From Bacteroides sp. (lineage in GTDB: Bacteria > Bacteroidota > Bacteroidia > Bacteroidales > Muribaculaceae): a stretch of DNA of 59,260 bases. Below are positions 7,592-16,579 of the stretch, in pieces (the first letter of the stretch is position 1; each line of letters starts with the position of its first letter). Location: positions 9,965 to 69,224 of the forward strand of contig JAAVDH010000018.1 of the NCBI GenBank assembly GCA_014801865.1, given 5' to 3'. The notes below the pieces were generated by a model. That model was not told the origin of the DNA. It did not search any database and saw only the letters and a list, made by a program, of their open reading frames with translations. The position numbers and the translations under genes are program-made.

Positions 7592-9301
7592 ATGAAGATA
7601 CGTTTACTAGCCCTCGTATTTGCAGCAATGACATCCTTTGGTCTTCTGGCTCAAGTCCCGGAGTCATTTGAGGTAAACAGATTATTTTATCAGGAATACA
7701 ACGACCTTAGTGTCAGAATCATTCCAAATCCCGATGGTTCGCCATATACAGGAACCATAACTCTACCCAATGAAGTTACTGCCCCAAATGGTAAAACATA
7801 TTCAGTGTATAAGAACGTATCAGGTGTATTTTACGGCATAGAGAAACTTATAGTGGATATGATACCCTACGAAGAAGGAACCTATCCCCCAATGTCGCTC
7901 TCCATACAAAATGCTTCCAAACTGACATCCATCAAGTTCAATCGTCTTACCACTCAATCCCCCAATCCCGTGTATAATTTTGTCGACATCGGCAATAACG
8001 CGGGATGCGTATACTGTTATGTGCGCCCTGGTGAAACTGAGAATTGCATTAAAGTTGAGACGTTCAATATATACGGACCAGAAGGAAAACAACTGAAGCC
8101 GGCTCTGAGAAACCCTGAAACAGGAGAATTCATTTATCCGGATTCAGATAAAGTGTTTCATCTCGATGCATACTGGGGATACAACGGTAACTATGTGGGG
8201 ATAGATGTAAATCCGAATTCACAAACTCTTCCGATACGTTTATATGGAGTAGCCGACAACGGGGAATATATCTCAATGTGTTCCACTCCCCCCGTCGCTC
8301 AGTCAGGTATGGAAACAGTAAAGGATGGCATAGTTTACTCCATCTCCGGCGGAGAAGCGATTATTTTCAGAATAAATTATGACGCTACTTTACCCGAGAA
8401 CCTTGAAATACCGTTAACTGTAGATTTTGAAGGCCAGGACTATCCTGTAACAACCTTTAGCACCTACGTCTTCAACCAAGCATTAACCTCTCGAACGGTA
8501 AAATTCCCTCTGACAGTAACTAAAGTGATGGGTTCCGGTTCGTTGTTCACGGGGTGTCCGAATCTGGAGTCGGTGGATTTCAGCAAGATGAACTTGGAGA
8601 ATCCCGATGAGACGTATATCCGATTCGACAACTGCCCGAGTCTCAAGGAAGTCAAGTGGCCAAAGAATTTGACCAGAATGTCCGGTACTTTTTACATGTG
8701 TGAGTCTCTCGAAAATATCACCGTGCCTTCAACTGTAAAATCCTTGAATAGAACTTTCTGGATGTGTCCAAAAGTTAAGACATTGGTAATCCCTGACGAT
8801 GCCGAGGTTGACAATCTCTCTATCGAATCCGGCTTAGTCGAAACTCAGAGCGAATGGATATCAGATGATACCTACAAGGTTGAGGTTTCCTATTTTGGTG
8901 TATCACGCAAATCCAAAAATATTGAATACTGTCCTTATACGGTAGGAATAAACGTAGAATTGGGCCAGATATTTCATGATGGTGTTAAGACTGACGGCTA
9001 TTTCATATTAAATAAGGACGCATTCTATACTGTTCGCTATCCAGGGGTTCCGGCCCAATTTGATGGCACTATTTATATAGGCGATCGTTTCAAGGACCAG
9101 TATAACAATGAGATCCAGAATCGCTACTGCACGATTATAGCTAAGGAAGCTTCAGCAGGAGTGACTGAAGTGACTGAAGATGTCATCGGAGCCGTAAGAT
9201 ACTTTAATCTTCAGGGACTTGAAGTCAGCGAATCTCATCTCCGCCCCGGCCTCTACATCCGCATGCAAGGTCAGAAATCCCAAAAGATTCTCATAAAGTA
9301 A
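7592..9301 (+). CDS. Secreted leucine-rich-repeat-like (BspA-type) surface protein with type IX-like C-terminal tail
   Basis: Probable exported surface protein. The ATG at 7592 is preferred because it starts a signal peptide (MKIRLLALVFAAMTSFGLLA, then Q). The middle carries irregular repeats typical of BspA-like proteins (for example PSLKEVKWPKNL, ESLENITVPSTVKSL, KVKTLVIPDDA). The C-terminus (AVRYFNLQGLEVSES, then RPGLYIRMQGQKSQKILIK) resembles type IX sorting tails of Bacteroidetes. The gene is AT-richer than the core genes around it. It is the only gene between the tRNA-Ser 3' end and its 17-bp repeat, so it may be a lateral acquisition. Ligand and role are unknown. Confidence 0.75.
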   Translation: MKIRLLALVFAAMTSFGLLAQVPESFEVNRLFYQEYNDLSVRIIPNPDGSPYTGTITLPNEVTAPNGKTYSVYKNVSGVFYGIEKLIVDMIPYEEGTYPPMSLSIQNASKLTSIKFNRLTTQSPNPVYNFVDIGNNAGCVYCYVRPGETENCIKVETFNIYGPEGKQLKPALRNPETGEFIYPDSDKVFHLDAYWGYNGNYVGIDVNPNSQTLPIRLYGVADNGEYISMCSTPPVAQSGMETVKDGIVYSISGGEAIIFRINYDATLPENLEIPLTVDFEGQDYPVTTFSTYVFNQALTSRTVKFPLTVTKVMGSGSLFTGCPNLESVDFSKMNLENPDETYIRFDNCPSLKEVKWPKNLTRMSGTFYMCESLENITVPSTVKSLNRTFWMCPKVKTLVIPDDAEVDNLSIESGLVETQSEWISDDTYKVEVSYFGVSRKSKNIEYCPYTVGINVELGQIFHDGVKTDGYFILNKDAFYTVRYPGVPAQFDGTIYIGDRFKDQYNNEIQNRYCTIIAKEASAGVTEVTEDVIGAVRYFNLQGLEVSESHLRPGLYIRMQGQKSQKILIK

Positions 9302-9343
9302 CCTTTGACATTCAATCTACGGGGCATAATTCCCTGTCAATAG

Positions 9344-9382
9344 GTAGGAGATAAACACTAATTGCAGGTGTTTATCTCCTAC
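9344..9382 (+). terminator. Terminator of the secreted-protein gene
   Basis: A perfect 15-bp stem starts GTAGGAGATAAACAC (9344-9358) and closes at 9368-9382 around a 9-nt loop, followed by TTTCGTGTTT. Confidence 0.8.
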
Positions 9383-9440
9383 TTTCGTGTTTAATTTTGA
9401 CGTGGTTTTAAATCTACACCCAAAACTACATAGGTTATAT

Positions 9441-9457
9441 TCCCTCTCTCTCCGCCA
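9441..9457 (+). repeat. 17-bp direct repeat of the tRNA-Ser 3' end (att-like)
   Basis: TCCCTCTCTCTCCGCCA is identical to tRNA-Ser positions 7343-7359, including CCA. No upstream tRNA sequence is present here, so it is a fragment, as expected for the distal att copy of an element integrated in a tRNA gene. Just after it, 9458-9479 vaguely resembles the tRNA terminator hairpin. Confidence 0.65.
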
Positions 9458-9722
9458 CCAAAAGGGAGCAACCTAAAAGCAGGGTGCTTCTCTTGCTTTA
9501 TGCCTGCCTTTATCGTCGCGTGTTATCGTGGGGGCAGAAGAATTTAAAACAAAACATCTTATCGCTTAGCTTATTAGGTGAACTTTTTTATCAGATTGTC
9601 ATGTTCCGAAAGTCTATGATCAATCCGGCTTTCCATGTGCATCAGCAGCTGATAGATACTGTAACCTCTCAGTAGATATTCCTTCAAGACTCTATTCCAA
9701 AATAGAAGAATATGTACTATTA
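9458..9722. other. AT-rich intergenic region, no supported gene
   Basis: Downstream of the tRNA-Ser fragment. A short frame at 9484-9675 could encode 63 residues but has no recognisable motif, ribosome-binding site or promoter, so it is not called. No integrase or transposase remnant is recognisable. Confidence 0.4.
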
Positions 9723-11069
9723 TCATTCTTTACTCGAGAGGATAAAGGTGGTGATGTCGGAGAGGACTTCTTCTGAGAATGTCTCTTCGATGTTTTTGTA
9801 TTCATCGACGTTGCCGGTCTTAGCATGTTGCATCAGATGGTTCAATTCGGGATAGCTTCTGACATTTGCTGTGGGGATGTACCTTTTTGCCGGTTCAATA
9901 TTGAGTGATGGTGGTACCTGGCAATCTTTCTCTCCATATATAATCATGGCAGGTATCTTCACATTGCTCATAACGTGAGCCGGGTCAAACCGAAGGAAGT
10001 ATTCCATCCAGGGCTGGATTGTTGTCATTGTGAGGGTGGCGGTGATTGTGTTGGCTAAGTTGCGAGTTACGGGTGAATCATCTCGCTGAGGATATATGTC
10101 AAGTAGCTGTTCGTCACTTACGGTAGATAACGGTGTGTTTGTCAGGCGATATCTAAGGGCTTTGAGCAGTGCAGTCTCAAATTGTTCTGCGTGTAGAGAG
10201 TCAATCCCCGAATTAATCAAGGCTATTTTATTCTGATAGGCATTGATTTCCGCTCCGCTGACCGCCGGGCCGGCAATGGAAACAATGAAGTCAAGTACTC
10301 CTGGTTCGGCGCCAAGCATGCAGGCTATCATTCCTCCTTCGCTATGGCCTATCATTCCTATTCTGTCGAATCGTCCTGACTGGCGGAGGTAATTAACGAC
10401 GGCTCTTGCATCTTCGGCAAAGTCAGATGTCGTGGCATTGTCAAGCAGTCCTTTTGACTTGCCATATCCGCGGTCATCATATCTAAGACTTGCTATTCCG
10501 CGGCGTGCAAGATAGTCGGCTATTACGGCGAATGGTTTGTGTTCAAACAATTCTTCATCACGATTTTGCTGTCCGCTGCCCGACACGAGTACCACTACCG
10601 GTGTGGGCTTTGTGGCATGTTCAGGCACGACAAGAGTGCCTGATAATACTGCTTCGGGGGCAGTAATGGTCACGTCTTCAGTAGTGTAGGGGAATGGTGG
10701 CTGCGGAGTCTGTGGTCTTTTAGCTCTTTTCACTCCTGCTGCCAATGTCAGGGGAAGCGTGAAGGGACCTTGTCGGAAAGTTCCCACCAGAGAATCGTTG
10801 ATCAGTTTCCCCGTGAAATTCATTCTCAGCCCTGTTACACCCATACTTAGTGAATCGTCTGACAGATATCTAAGCTGTCCTTCAATACCGTAGGCGTTCT
10901 GGTCGGGGGAATCCATAGTGATGGAATCCTGCGCTATATGAAACACTAACCGCATGGAATTCTGTGGATTGATTTTCAAAATTCCCGACCAGGTGCCGGT
11001 AATGTCATGTGCATCCACTGTCAAAAATGAAAGTACTGCGGCAAGGAAGGCAAGGAGGGGATGTTTCAT
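9723..11069 (-). CDS. Exported alpha/beta hydrolase (S33/dienelactone-type)
   Basis: Probable periplasmic serine hydrolase or esterase. Starting at ATG 11069, a signal peptide (MKHPLLAFLAAVLSFLTVDA) precedes a small beta-rich N-terminal domain of about 100 residues (TGTWSGILKIN). An alpha/beta-hydrolase domain follows with an oxyanion region VLVSGSGQQNRDEE, the nucleophile elbow GHSEGG, a catalytic Asp in YGEKDCQVP and His in LNHLMQ. All three catalytic residues are present. The 448-residue length and N-terminal domain match a common Bacteroidetes family annotated only as alpha/beta hydrolase. The substrate is unknown. Confidence 0.85.
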   Translation of the reverse strand: MKHPLLAFLAAVLSFLTVDAHDITGTWSGILKINPQNSMRLVFHIAQDSITMDSPDQNAYGIEGQLRYLSDDSLSMGVTGLRMNFTGKLINDSLVGTFRQGPFTLPLTLAAGVKRAKRPQTPQPPFPYTTEDVTITAPEAVLSGTLVVPEHATKPTPVVVLVSGSGQQNRDEELFEHKPFAVIADYLARRGIASLRYDDRGYGKSKGLLDNATTSDFAEDARAVVNYLRQSGRFDRIGMIGHSEGGMIACMLGAEPGVLDFIVSIAGPAVSGAEINAYQNKIALINSGIDSLHAEQFETALLKALRYRLTNTPLSTVSDEQLLDIYPQRDDSPVTRNLANTITATLTMTTIQPWMEYFLRFDPAHVMSNVKIPAMIIYGEKDCQVPPSLNIEPAKRYIPTANVRSYPELNHLMQHAKTGNVDEYKNIEETFSEEVLSDITTFILSSKE

Positions 11070-11146
11070 GTTGCTCTAAGTATGAATGTGAAAAGTATAA
11101 ACGTGAAAAGATTGGTTGACCAGACATTGTGAATGGTAGGAGGATA

Positions 11147-11154
11147 CAAAAATA
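11147..11154 (-). promoter_or_regulatory. Possible promoter of the alpha/beta hydrolase, -7 box
   Basis: Plus-strand CAAAAATA reads TATTTTTG on the minus strand, matching TAnnTTTG, about 78 nt before the start codon. It abuts the terminator hairpin of the upstream gene. No clear -33 element is seen. Confidence 0.35.
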
Positions 11155-11199
11155 CAAATAAAAAGCCTCGCAACATCTGTCGCGAGACTTTTTATTTGT
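11154..11199 (-). terminator. Terminator of the outer-membrane barrel gene
   Basis: A long stem, 11154-11171 with 11182-11199 and one internal mismatch, has a GC core (CTCGC/GCGAG) flanked by A- and T-runs, so it can work in both directions. It lies just downstream of the minus-strand gene ending at 11222. Confidence 0.75.
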
Positions 11200-11221
11200 A
11201 TAGGATGGGAATAGGTATCGA

Positions 11222-11767
11222 TTAGAAGTGGTAAGAGATACCGAAGAGGAGGTTGTTGGAGTTGAGGTTGAGGCCCCAGTTTTCGTCACAGCCATTAGCC
11301 TTTGCCGCATGGTTGCCGCTCTGATAGCCGAGGAAACCTACGTGTGCTGTAAGAGAGAAGCTCTTGGTGATGTGGTATGAGAGACCGGGGCGGAGACCGA
11401 TACCATATTCTACAGCTGTCGAGCCATCAGCACGACCTACTCCGAGGTCTACTCCACCGTCAACGAACAGACGAAGATTACCGGTCTTGAAGAAGGTATA
11501 GCGGATGTAGGGGTCAACCTGAAAAACGGTCTTCTCTTCAGAGCCGGCCTTACGGTATTGTACACCTACTTTGGTACCTACACCAAACTGGTCGGTGATA
11601 TTGTAGCCAAGTTCAGGAAGAACTGTCACCTGAGTACTCTTGACACCGCTGGAAGAGTCGGTTGTACGTCCGAAAGTGAGCTGTCCGCCGGCATACCATT
11701 TAGTTGTCTGGGCTGCGGCGCCGAGGGTCATGATTGCCATGACGGCAAGGAGTAAAAATTTCTTCAT
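11222..11767 (-). CDS. Outer-membrane beta-barrel protein (OprF/OmpX-like)
   Basis: Small outer-membrane protein of 181 residues from the ATG at 11767, chosen because it begins a signal peptide (MKKFLLLAVMAIMTLGAAA, then Q). The mature part consists of alternating short amphipathic strands (WYAGGQLTFGRT, VTVLPELGYNITDQFGVGTKV, LRLFVDGGVDLGVG) and ends in a terminal Phe (LLFGISYHF), the hallmark of barrel insertion. It belongs to the general outer-membrane beta-barrel family of Bacteroidetes. No specific function can be assigned. It is monocistronic. Confidence 0.85.
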   Translation of the reverse strand: MKKFLLLAVMAIMTLGAAAQTTKWYAGGQLTFGRTTDSSSGVKSTQVTVLPELGYNITDQFGVGTKVGVQYRKAGSEEKTVFQVDPYIRYTFFKTGNLRLFVDGGVDLGVGRADGSTAVEYGIGLRPGLSYHITKSFSLTAHVGFLGYQSGNHAAKANGCDENWGLNLNSNNLLFGISYHF

Positions 11768-11967
11768 AACAAAAAAGTGTATTGTAAAACAAAAACATTT
11801 CATTTCGGGAGGGAATTACGGTTATACCTCCTCTTATGACATTCTTAACAAACGTTGGGGACGTATGGTTCCGGAATGGAGTAAAAAAACTCTTATGCCG
11901 GGTTACGGAACCGGGAAGGTAATCCACCGCCACAGGTGATTTTAGGGCGGCTGTCAATTTTTTTGCG

Positions 11968-11975
11968 TAATTTTG
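11968..11975 (+). promoter_or_regulatory. Promoter of the UvrD/PcrA gene, -7 box adjacent to the start codon
   Basis: TAATTTTG matches TAnnTTTG and ends only 6 nt before the ATG at 11982. With the usual -7 geometry the transcript would begin at or very near the start codon, giving a leaderless or almost leaderless mRNA. Confidence 0.55.
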
Positions 11976-11981
11976 TGGAGA

Positions 11982-14309
11982 ATGAATGAAGAGTATCTTA
12001 ATCAGCTGAATGAACAGCAGCGTGCCGCTGTAGAGTATTGTGACGGCCCTCAACTGGTAATAGCCGGTGCGGGTTCGGGCAAGACGCGTGTGCTTACATA
12101 CAAGATAGTACACTTGATTAACCTCGGGCTTCCTCCCGAGCGTATCCTCGCACTGACATTTACCAACAAGGCTGCCCGCGAAATGCGTGAGCGTATCGAG
12201 CAACTCGTGGGTACTGTCATAGCCCGCAGACTATGGATGGGTACGTTCCACTCTATCTTTGCCCGTATTCTCCGTGCGTGGGCCGACCGCATAGGTTACA
12301 AGAGTAGTTTCACGATATATGACTCGGGCGACAGCAAGAGCCTTGTCAAGGCCATCATAAAGGATATGGATCTTGACGAGAAGCTGTATAAGCCCTCCAC
12401 GGTATTGTCGGCGATCTCTACCGCCAAAAATGCACTGATATCTCCGGAGAAGTATGCTACACTCGAGGATGTGATGAAGGCCGACCGCGACGCACGTCGT
12501 CCGATGATATATGCCATATACCGTCACTACCGCGACCGTTGTTTCACGGCCGGAGCCATGGACTTTGACGATCTGCTGTACTATACCAATGTGCTGCTGC
12601 GTGACAATCCCGATGTATTGGCCTACTACCGCGATATGTTCGGCTACGTACTTGTAGATGAGTATCAGGATACTAACTTCGCGCAGCATCTCATAGTGTC
12701 ACGCATAGCTCCGCCGGAGAAGGCCGCGCTGTGTGTTGTGGGCGATGACGCCCAGAGTATCTACTCATTCCGCGGGGCCAACATACGCAACATTCTCGGT
12801 CTGAAATCGACCTACCCCGACCTCCGTACCTTTAAACTGGAGCAGAACTACCGCTCGACAAGAAACATCACTGATGCGGCCAATTCGCTTATAGCTAAAA
12901 ATACCGAGCAGATACCTAAACAGGTATTTTCGCGCAACGAGGCGGGTCAGCCCATAGAAGTGATGCAGGCATACAGCGACTATGAAGAGGGCAACAACGT
13001 AGCTCAGCGCATATCGCAGCTATATCACAAGTCTGACGACAGTTATGAGGAGTATGCCATACTCTATCGCACAAACGCTCAGAGCCGCATTCTTGAGGAA
13101 GCGCTGCGCAAGCGTAATATACCTTACCGTATATACGGTGGCCTATCGTTTTATCAGCGTAAGGAGATACGTGATGCCATAGCCTACTTCCGTCTTACGG
13201 TCAATCCTGACGATGACGAGGCTCTGCGCCGTATCATCAACTTCCCGGCGCGCGGTATAGGCGACACGACCCTCGGACGACTTACACGTACGGCTATTGA
13301 CAATGAGATAAGTATCTGGAATGTAATATGCTCGCCTGAGAATTACGATACCGGTCTGTCATCCGGCCCTCTTAAGAAGCTCAAAGATTTCCGTGGGTTG
13401 ATAGAGTCCTTCATCGCCCTCAATGATGCCGGAGCCGATGCCTACGAAGTGGCCGACCAGATAATCCGCGCTACCCGACTGCTGTCATCGCTCATGACTG
13501 ACCGTACTCCCGAGAGCATATCCAAGCAGGAAAACCTCACGGAGCTCCTCGGCGGTGTCAAGGAATTTGTGGAGCAGCGACGTGAAGAGGGCAATCCCGC
13601 CCTTCACATGACGGACTTCCTCGGCGAAGTATCGCTGGCTACGGATCAGGACGACGCCGACCATTCTGAAGAAAGAATCACTCTCATGACGGTTCATGCC
13701 GCCAAAGGTCTGGAATTCAACAATGTATTCATAGTGGGTGTAGAGGAGGAACTTTTTCCCTCGTCCATGTCGTCAGGTACGCTGCGCGACATTGAGGAGG
13801 AGCGTCGCCTGTTATACGTGGCCATAACCCGTGCCCGTCGCTATTGCATGCTTTCATACGCCTCATCGCGATTCCGCAACGGGCAGACCATGCTTACAGC
13901 TCCCTCACGTTTCCTTCGTGATATAGACCCGAGTTACCTCCACCTTGCCATGGGTACGGTTCTCAATACTCCCCGTTCGCGCAACACCCCCTTCGGAGGA
14001 GGTTTCCCGACATCTACTCCCGGCTTCAATCCCGTAGGGAAATACAATCGTACTGCATACGGCTCACCCTCGCGTCCCGAACCAAAGCCCTCGGGCGCAT
14101 CGGCTCAGGCCCCGACCTCTATGGGTGGGGCAGTGTCTGTCAACGACATCTCCGAAGGCTCCATTATCGAGCACTCACGCTTCGGACGCGGTGAGGTACA
14201 GTCGATTGATACCTCCCAGCCCGATGCCCGTATAGTGGTAGACTTCGAGTCAGAAGGCCGCAAGACCCTCCTGCTCAAGTTCGCCCGATTCACCGTGGTA
14301 CAGAAGTAA
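11982..14309 (+). CDS. ATP-dependent DNA helicase UvrD/PcrA
   Basis: Superfamily 1A 3'-5' helicase for repair and replication-fork maintenance. The 775-residue protein contains the Q-motif/motif I region (LNEQQRAAV, AGAGSGKTRVL), motif II DEYQDTN, motif III DDAQSIYSFRGA, motif IV QNYRST, motif V MTVHAAKGLEF and motif VI YVAITRAR. After a Pro/Ser-rich linker, the last 55 residues (EHSRFGRGEVQSID and KTLLLKFARF) form the PcrA-type C-terminal Tudor-like domain that contacts RNA polymerase. ATG 11982 is chosen over an upstream TTG that lies inside the promoter box. A lone promoter with almost no leader drives it. Confidence 0.96.
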   Translation: MNEEYLNQLNEQQRAAVEYCDGPQLVIAGAGSGKTRVLTYKIVHLINLGLPPERILALTFTNKAAREMRERIEQLVGTVIARRLWMGTFHSIFARILRAWADRIGYKSSFTIYDSGDSKSLVKAIIKDMDLDEKLYKPSTVLSAISTAKNALISPEKYATLEDVMKADRDARRPMIYAIYRHYRDRCFTAGAMDFDDLLYYTNVLLRDNPDVLAYYRDMFGYVLVDEYQDTNFAQHLIVSRIAPPEKAALCVVGDDAQSIYSFRGANIRNILGLKSTYPDLRTFKLEQNYRSTRNITDAANSLIAKNTEQIPKQVFSRNEAGQPIEVMQAYSDYEEGNNVAQRISQLYHKSDDSYEEYAILYRTNAQSRILEEALRKRNIPYRIYGGLSFYQRKEIRDAIAYFRLTVNPDDDEALRRIINFPARGIGDTTLGRLTRTAIDNEISIWNVICSPENYDTGLSSGPLKKLKDFRGLIESFIALNDAGADAYEVADQIIRATRLLSSLMTDRTPESISKQENLTELLGGVKEFVEQRREEGNPALHMTDFLGEVSLATDQDDADHSEERITLMTVHAAKGLEFNNVFIVGVEEELFPSSMSSGTLRDIEEERRLLYVAITRARRYCMLSYASSRFRNGQTMLTAPSRFLRDIDPSYLHLAMGTVLNTPRSRNTPFGGGFPTSTPGFNPVGKYNRTAYGSPSRPEPKPSGASAQAPTSMGGAVSVNDISEGSIIEHSRFGRGEVQSIDTSQPDARIVVDFESEGRKTLLLKFARFTVVQK

Positions 14310-14361
14310 GAACCTTACTTCACCCTCCCGATTTCCAATCCCCCCCTCACTCATAACTGAT

Positions 14362-15507
14362 ATGACTCACGATATGGCTAACGACGAAGCACTCACCACT
14401 CCGTACTACATAGTATATGAAGACCGCATACGACGCAACCTCGCTTTAATCAGCGATGTGGCCGCGCGATCAGGTGCCAAGATAATAATGGCCTTCAAGG
14501 CCAATGCACTCTGGCGCACATTCCCAATAGTGCGCGAATATTGCCGCGACTTCACCGCATCGTCGCTCAATGAGTTGCGCCTCGGCAACGAAGAACTTGG
14601 TGGAGAAGCTCATAGCTATTGCCCGGCATATACTGACGCAACGATAGGGGAATATCTGACACGCTCAACTCACCTGACTTTCAACTCTCTTCATCAATGG
14701 GAGAGATTCAAGGACCGTGTAGCCGCCACAAACGTGTCGCCCGGACTCAGAGTCAATCCGCAGTGCTCCGTTATAGAAACGGACATATACAATCCCGCCC
14801 TTCCGGGTTCACGCTTCGGTGTAACGGCTGAGGAATTAGGTGATAAACTGCCGGAGGGTATCGAAGGATTGCACTTTCATGCTCTTTGTGAGTCAACATC
14901 CTACGATCTCGCCAAAGTGCTTGACGCCTTTGAAGACCAGTTCGGTCACCTACTCCCTCAGGTAAAGTGGGTCAATATGGGTGGCGGCCATCTCATGACC
15001 AAGGCCGGATATGACACGGAGCATCTTGTGACACTGCTTCGCGACTTCCGCTCACGTCATCCCCACATACAGGTCATCCTCGAACCCGGCAGTGCCTTCA
15101 TGTGGCGCACGGGCGACCTCATCACCTCTGTGGTGGATGTGGTGGAGAATCAGGGAGTGCGCACCGCTATTATCGATGCCTCATTTGCCTGTCACATGCC
15201 CGACTGTCTCGAGATGCCTTACAAACCTGCTATCACGGAAAGCATAGAGCCTTCCGACACGACTCCGCTGTATCGTCTCGGTGGCAACTCATGCCTCAGC
15301 GGTGACTTCATGGGCGACTGGGCGTTTCCACGCGACCTCGCCATCGGCGACCGTCTCACTCTGGAGGATATGAACCACTATACCACCGTGAAGACCACCA
15401 TGTTTAACGGCATACAGCATCCGGCTATTGTGCTCAGTCGTAGCAACGGCGACATAGAAGTGCTACGCCGCTTTGACTATGAGGATTATAAGAACCGTAT
15501 GAGCTGA
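14362..15507 (+). CDS. nspC: Carboxynorspermidine/carboxyspermidine decarboxylase
   Basis: PLP enzyme that decarboxylates carboxy(nor)spermidine, the last step of the alternative polyamine pathway used by Bacteroides-type bacteria. The 381-residue fold-type III protein has the PLP lysine in IIMAFKANALW, the Gly-rich phosphate loop NMGGGHLMTKAGYD, EPGSAFMWRTGDL, and the substrate-site GGNSCLSGDF. Length and motifs fit NspC rather than LysA or SpeA. It may start at 14362 or at the ATG 14374. It lies 52 bp after the helicase gene. speA at 55.3-57.2 kb supplies an earlier step of the same metabolism. Confidence 0.92.
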   Translation: MTHDMANDEALTTPYYIVYEDRIRRNLALISDVAARSGAKIIMAFKANALWRTFPIVREYCRDFTASSLNELRLGNEELGGEAHSYCPAYTDATIGEYLTRSTHLTFNSLHQWERFKDRVAATNVSPGLRVNPQCSVIETDIYNPALPGSRFGVTAEELGDKLPEGIEGLHFHALCESTSYDLAKVLDAFEDQFGHLLPQVKWVNMGGGHLMTKAGYDTEHLVTLLRDFRSRHPHIQVILEPGSAFMWRTGDLITSVVDVVENQGVRTAIIDASFACHMPDCLEMPYKPAITESIEPSDTTPLYRLGGNSCLSGDFMGDWAFPRDLAIGDRLTLEDMNHYTTVKTTMFNGIQHPAIVLSRSNGDIEVLRRFDYEDYKNRMS

Positions 15508-15557
15508 TTTACCTTAAGAAATAGTTTCTAAGCTCTGTATCAGAAGACTTACTTATC

Positions 15558-16562
15558 ATGTCCAAGCCCCGATTCTCCGTAATAGTTCCGGTATACAACC
15601 GTATTGATGAGGTAGACGATCTCCTCAGGTCACTCAGCGAGCAGACCTGTAAAGACTTTGAAGTCATCATTGTAGAGGATGGTTCGACTCAGCCCTGCGG
15701 CGACACTGTCGAAAAGTATAAACCACTTGTAGATGTCAGCTACTTCTTCAAGAGCAATGAGGGACGCTCCATAGCCCGCAATTACGGTATAGAGCGCTCC
15801 AAGGGTGATTACCTAATATTCTTCGACAGCGATTGCGTGATTCCTCCCGCATACTTCGCCATACTCAGCGAGGAGCTTGACCGCACTCCTCTCGACTGTT
15901 TCGGAGGGCCTGATTCAGCTCACTCATCCTTTACGCCTACCCAGAAGGCTATAAACTTTGCCATGACCTCATTTCTGACCACGGGAGGCATACGAGGCGG
16001 CAAGGTGCAGATGGAGAAGTTCGTACCCCGCTCGTTCAATATGGGATATTCCCGTAATGTTTACGATACGGTAGGAGGCTTCCGCGAAATGTTTTCCGAG
16101 GATATAGATATGAGCACCCGCATACGTCAGGCCGGATTCAATATCGGTCTTATCCGTCCGGCTTACGTATATCACAAGCGTAGGGTAGACTTCCGTAAAT
16201 TTTTCCGTCAGGTATATGTGTTCGGTATGTCGCGCATAACCCTCAAACTCCTCTATCCGGGCTCCATGAAACTTGTCCACACCCTTCCGGCACTTGCTGT
16301 AATCATAGGATGTCTGTTGGTCTTGGCCGGCATATTTATCTCTCCGTGGTGGCTTCTGCCGTTAGGTGTATACCTGATCGCGTTGCTTGTGGCAGCCATC
16401 ATATCGACGCGTTCGCTTAAGATAGGACTGATGGCAGTTCCGGCGGGTGTGATACAGATATGCGGTTACGGCACGGGATTTATCAAGGCCTACGTAACCA
16501 AGATATTGCTTGGTCGCGGACGTAATATAGAGGAGGAAATAGCTATACGAAAGGGCAAATAA
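15558..16562 (+). CDS. Family 2 glycosyltransferase with C-terminal membrane segments
   Basis: Membrane-associated glycosyltransferase. The N-terminal GT-A domain begins RFSVIVPVYNRIDEVDDLLRS and has the nucleotide-sugar metal motif FFDSDC near residue 91 and a later SEDIDMSTRIRQAG acceptor-site motif. The last 100 residues contain two or three hydrophobic helices (LPALAVIIGCLLVLAGIFI, WLLPLGVYLIALLVAAII). Both sugar donor and acceptor are unknown. It sits between nspC and radC on the same strand, 17 bp before radC, so they may be co-transcribed although their functions look unrelated. Confidence 0.85.
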   Translation: MSKPRFSVIVPVYNRIDEVDDLLRSLSEQTCKDFEVIIVEDGSTQPCGDTVEKYKPLVDVSYFFKSNEGRSIARNYGIERSKGDYLIFFDSDCVIPPAYFAILSEELDRTPLDCFGGPDSAHSSFTPTQKAINFAMTSFLTTGGIRGGKVQMEKFVPRSFNMGYSRNVYDTVGGFREMFSEDIDMSTRIRQAGFNIGLIRPAYVYHKRRVDFRKFFRQVYVFGMSRITLKLLYPGSMKLVHTLPALAVIIGCLLVLAGIFISPWWLLPLGVYLIALLVAAIISTRSLKIGLMAVPAGVIQICGYGTGFIKAYVTKILLGRGRNIEEEIAIRKGK

Positions 16563-16579
16563 TCTCAAGGGCAAATCCT

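Noticed and set aside
9484..9675. Possible 63-residue gene downstream of the tRNA-Ser fragment
   Set aside because: No promoter, ribosome-binding site or recognisable domain; composition is AT-rich intergenic and the frame starts within the degenerate terminator-like sequence.
11558..11939. Plus-strand frames across the outer-membrane barrel gene
   Set aside because: Antisense shadows of a gene that has a signal peptide and C-terminal Phe on the minus strand.
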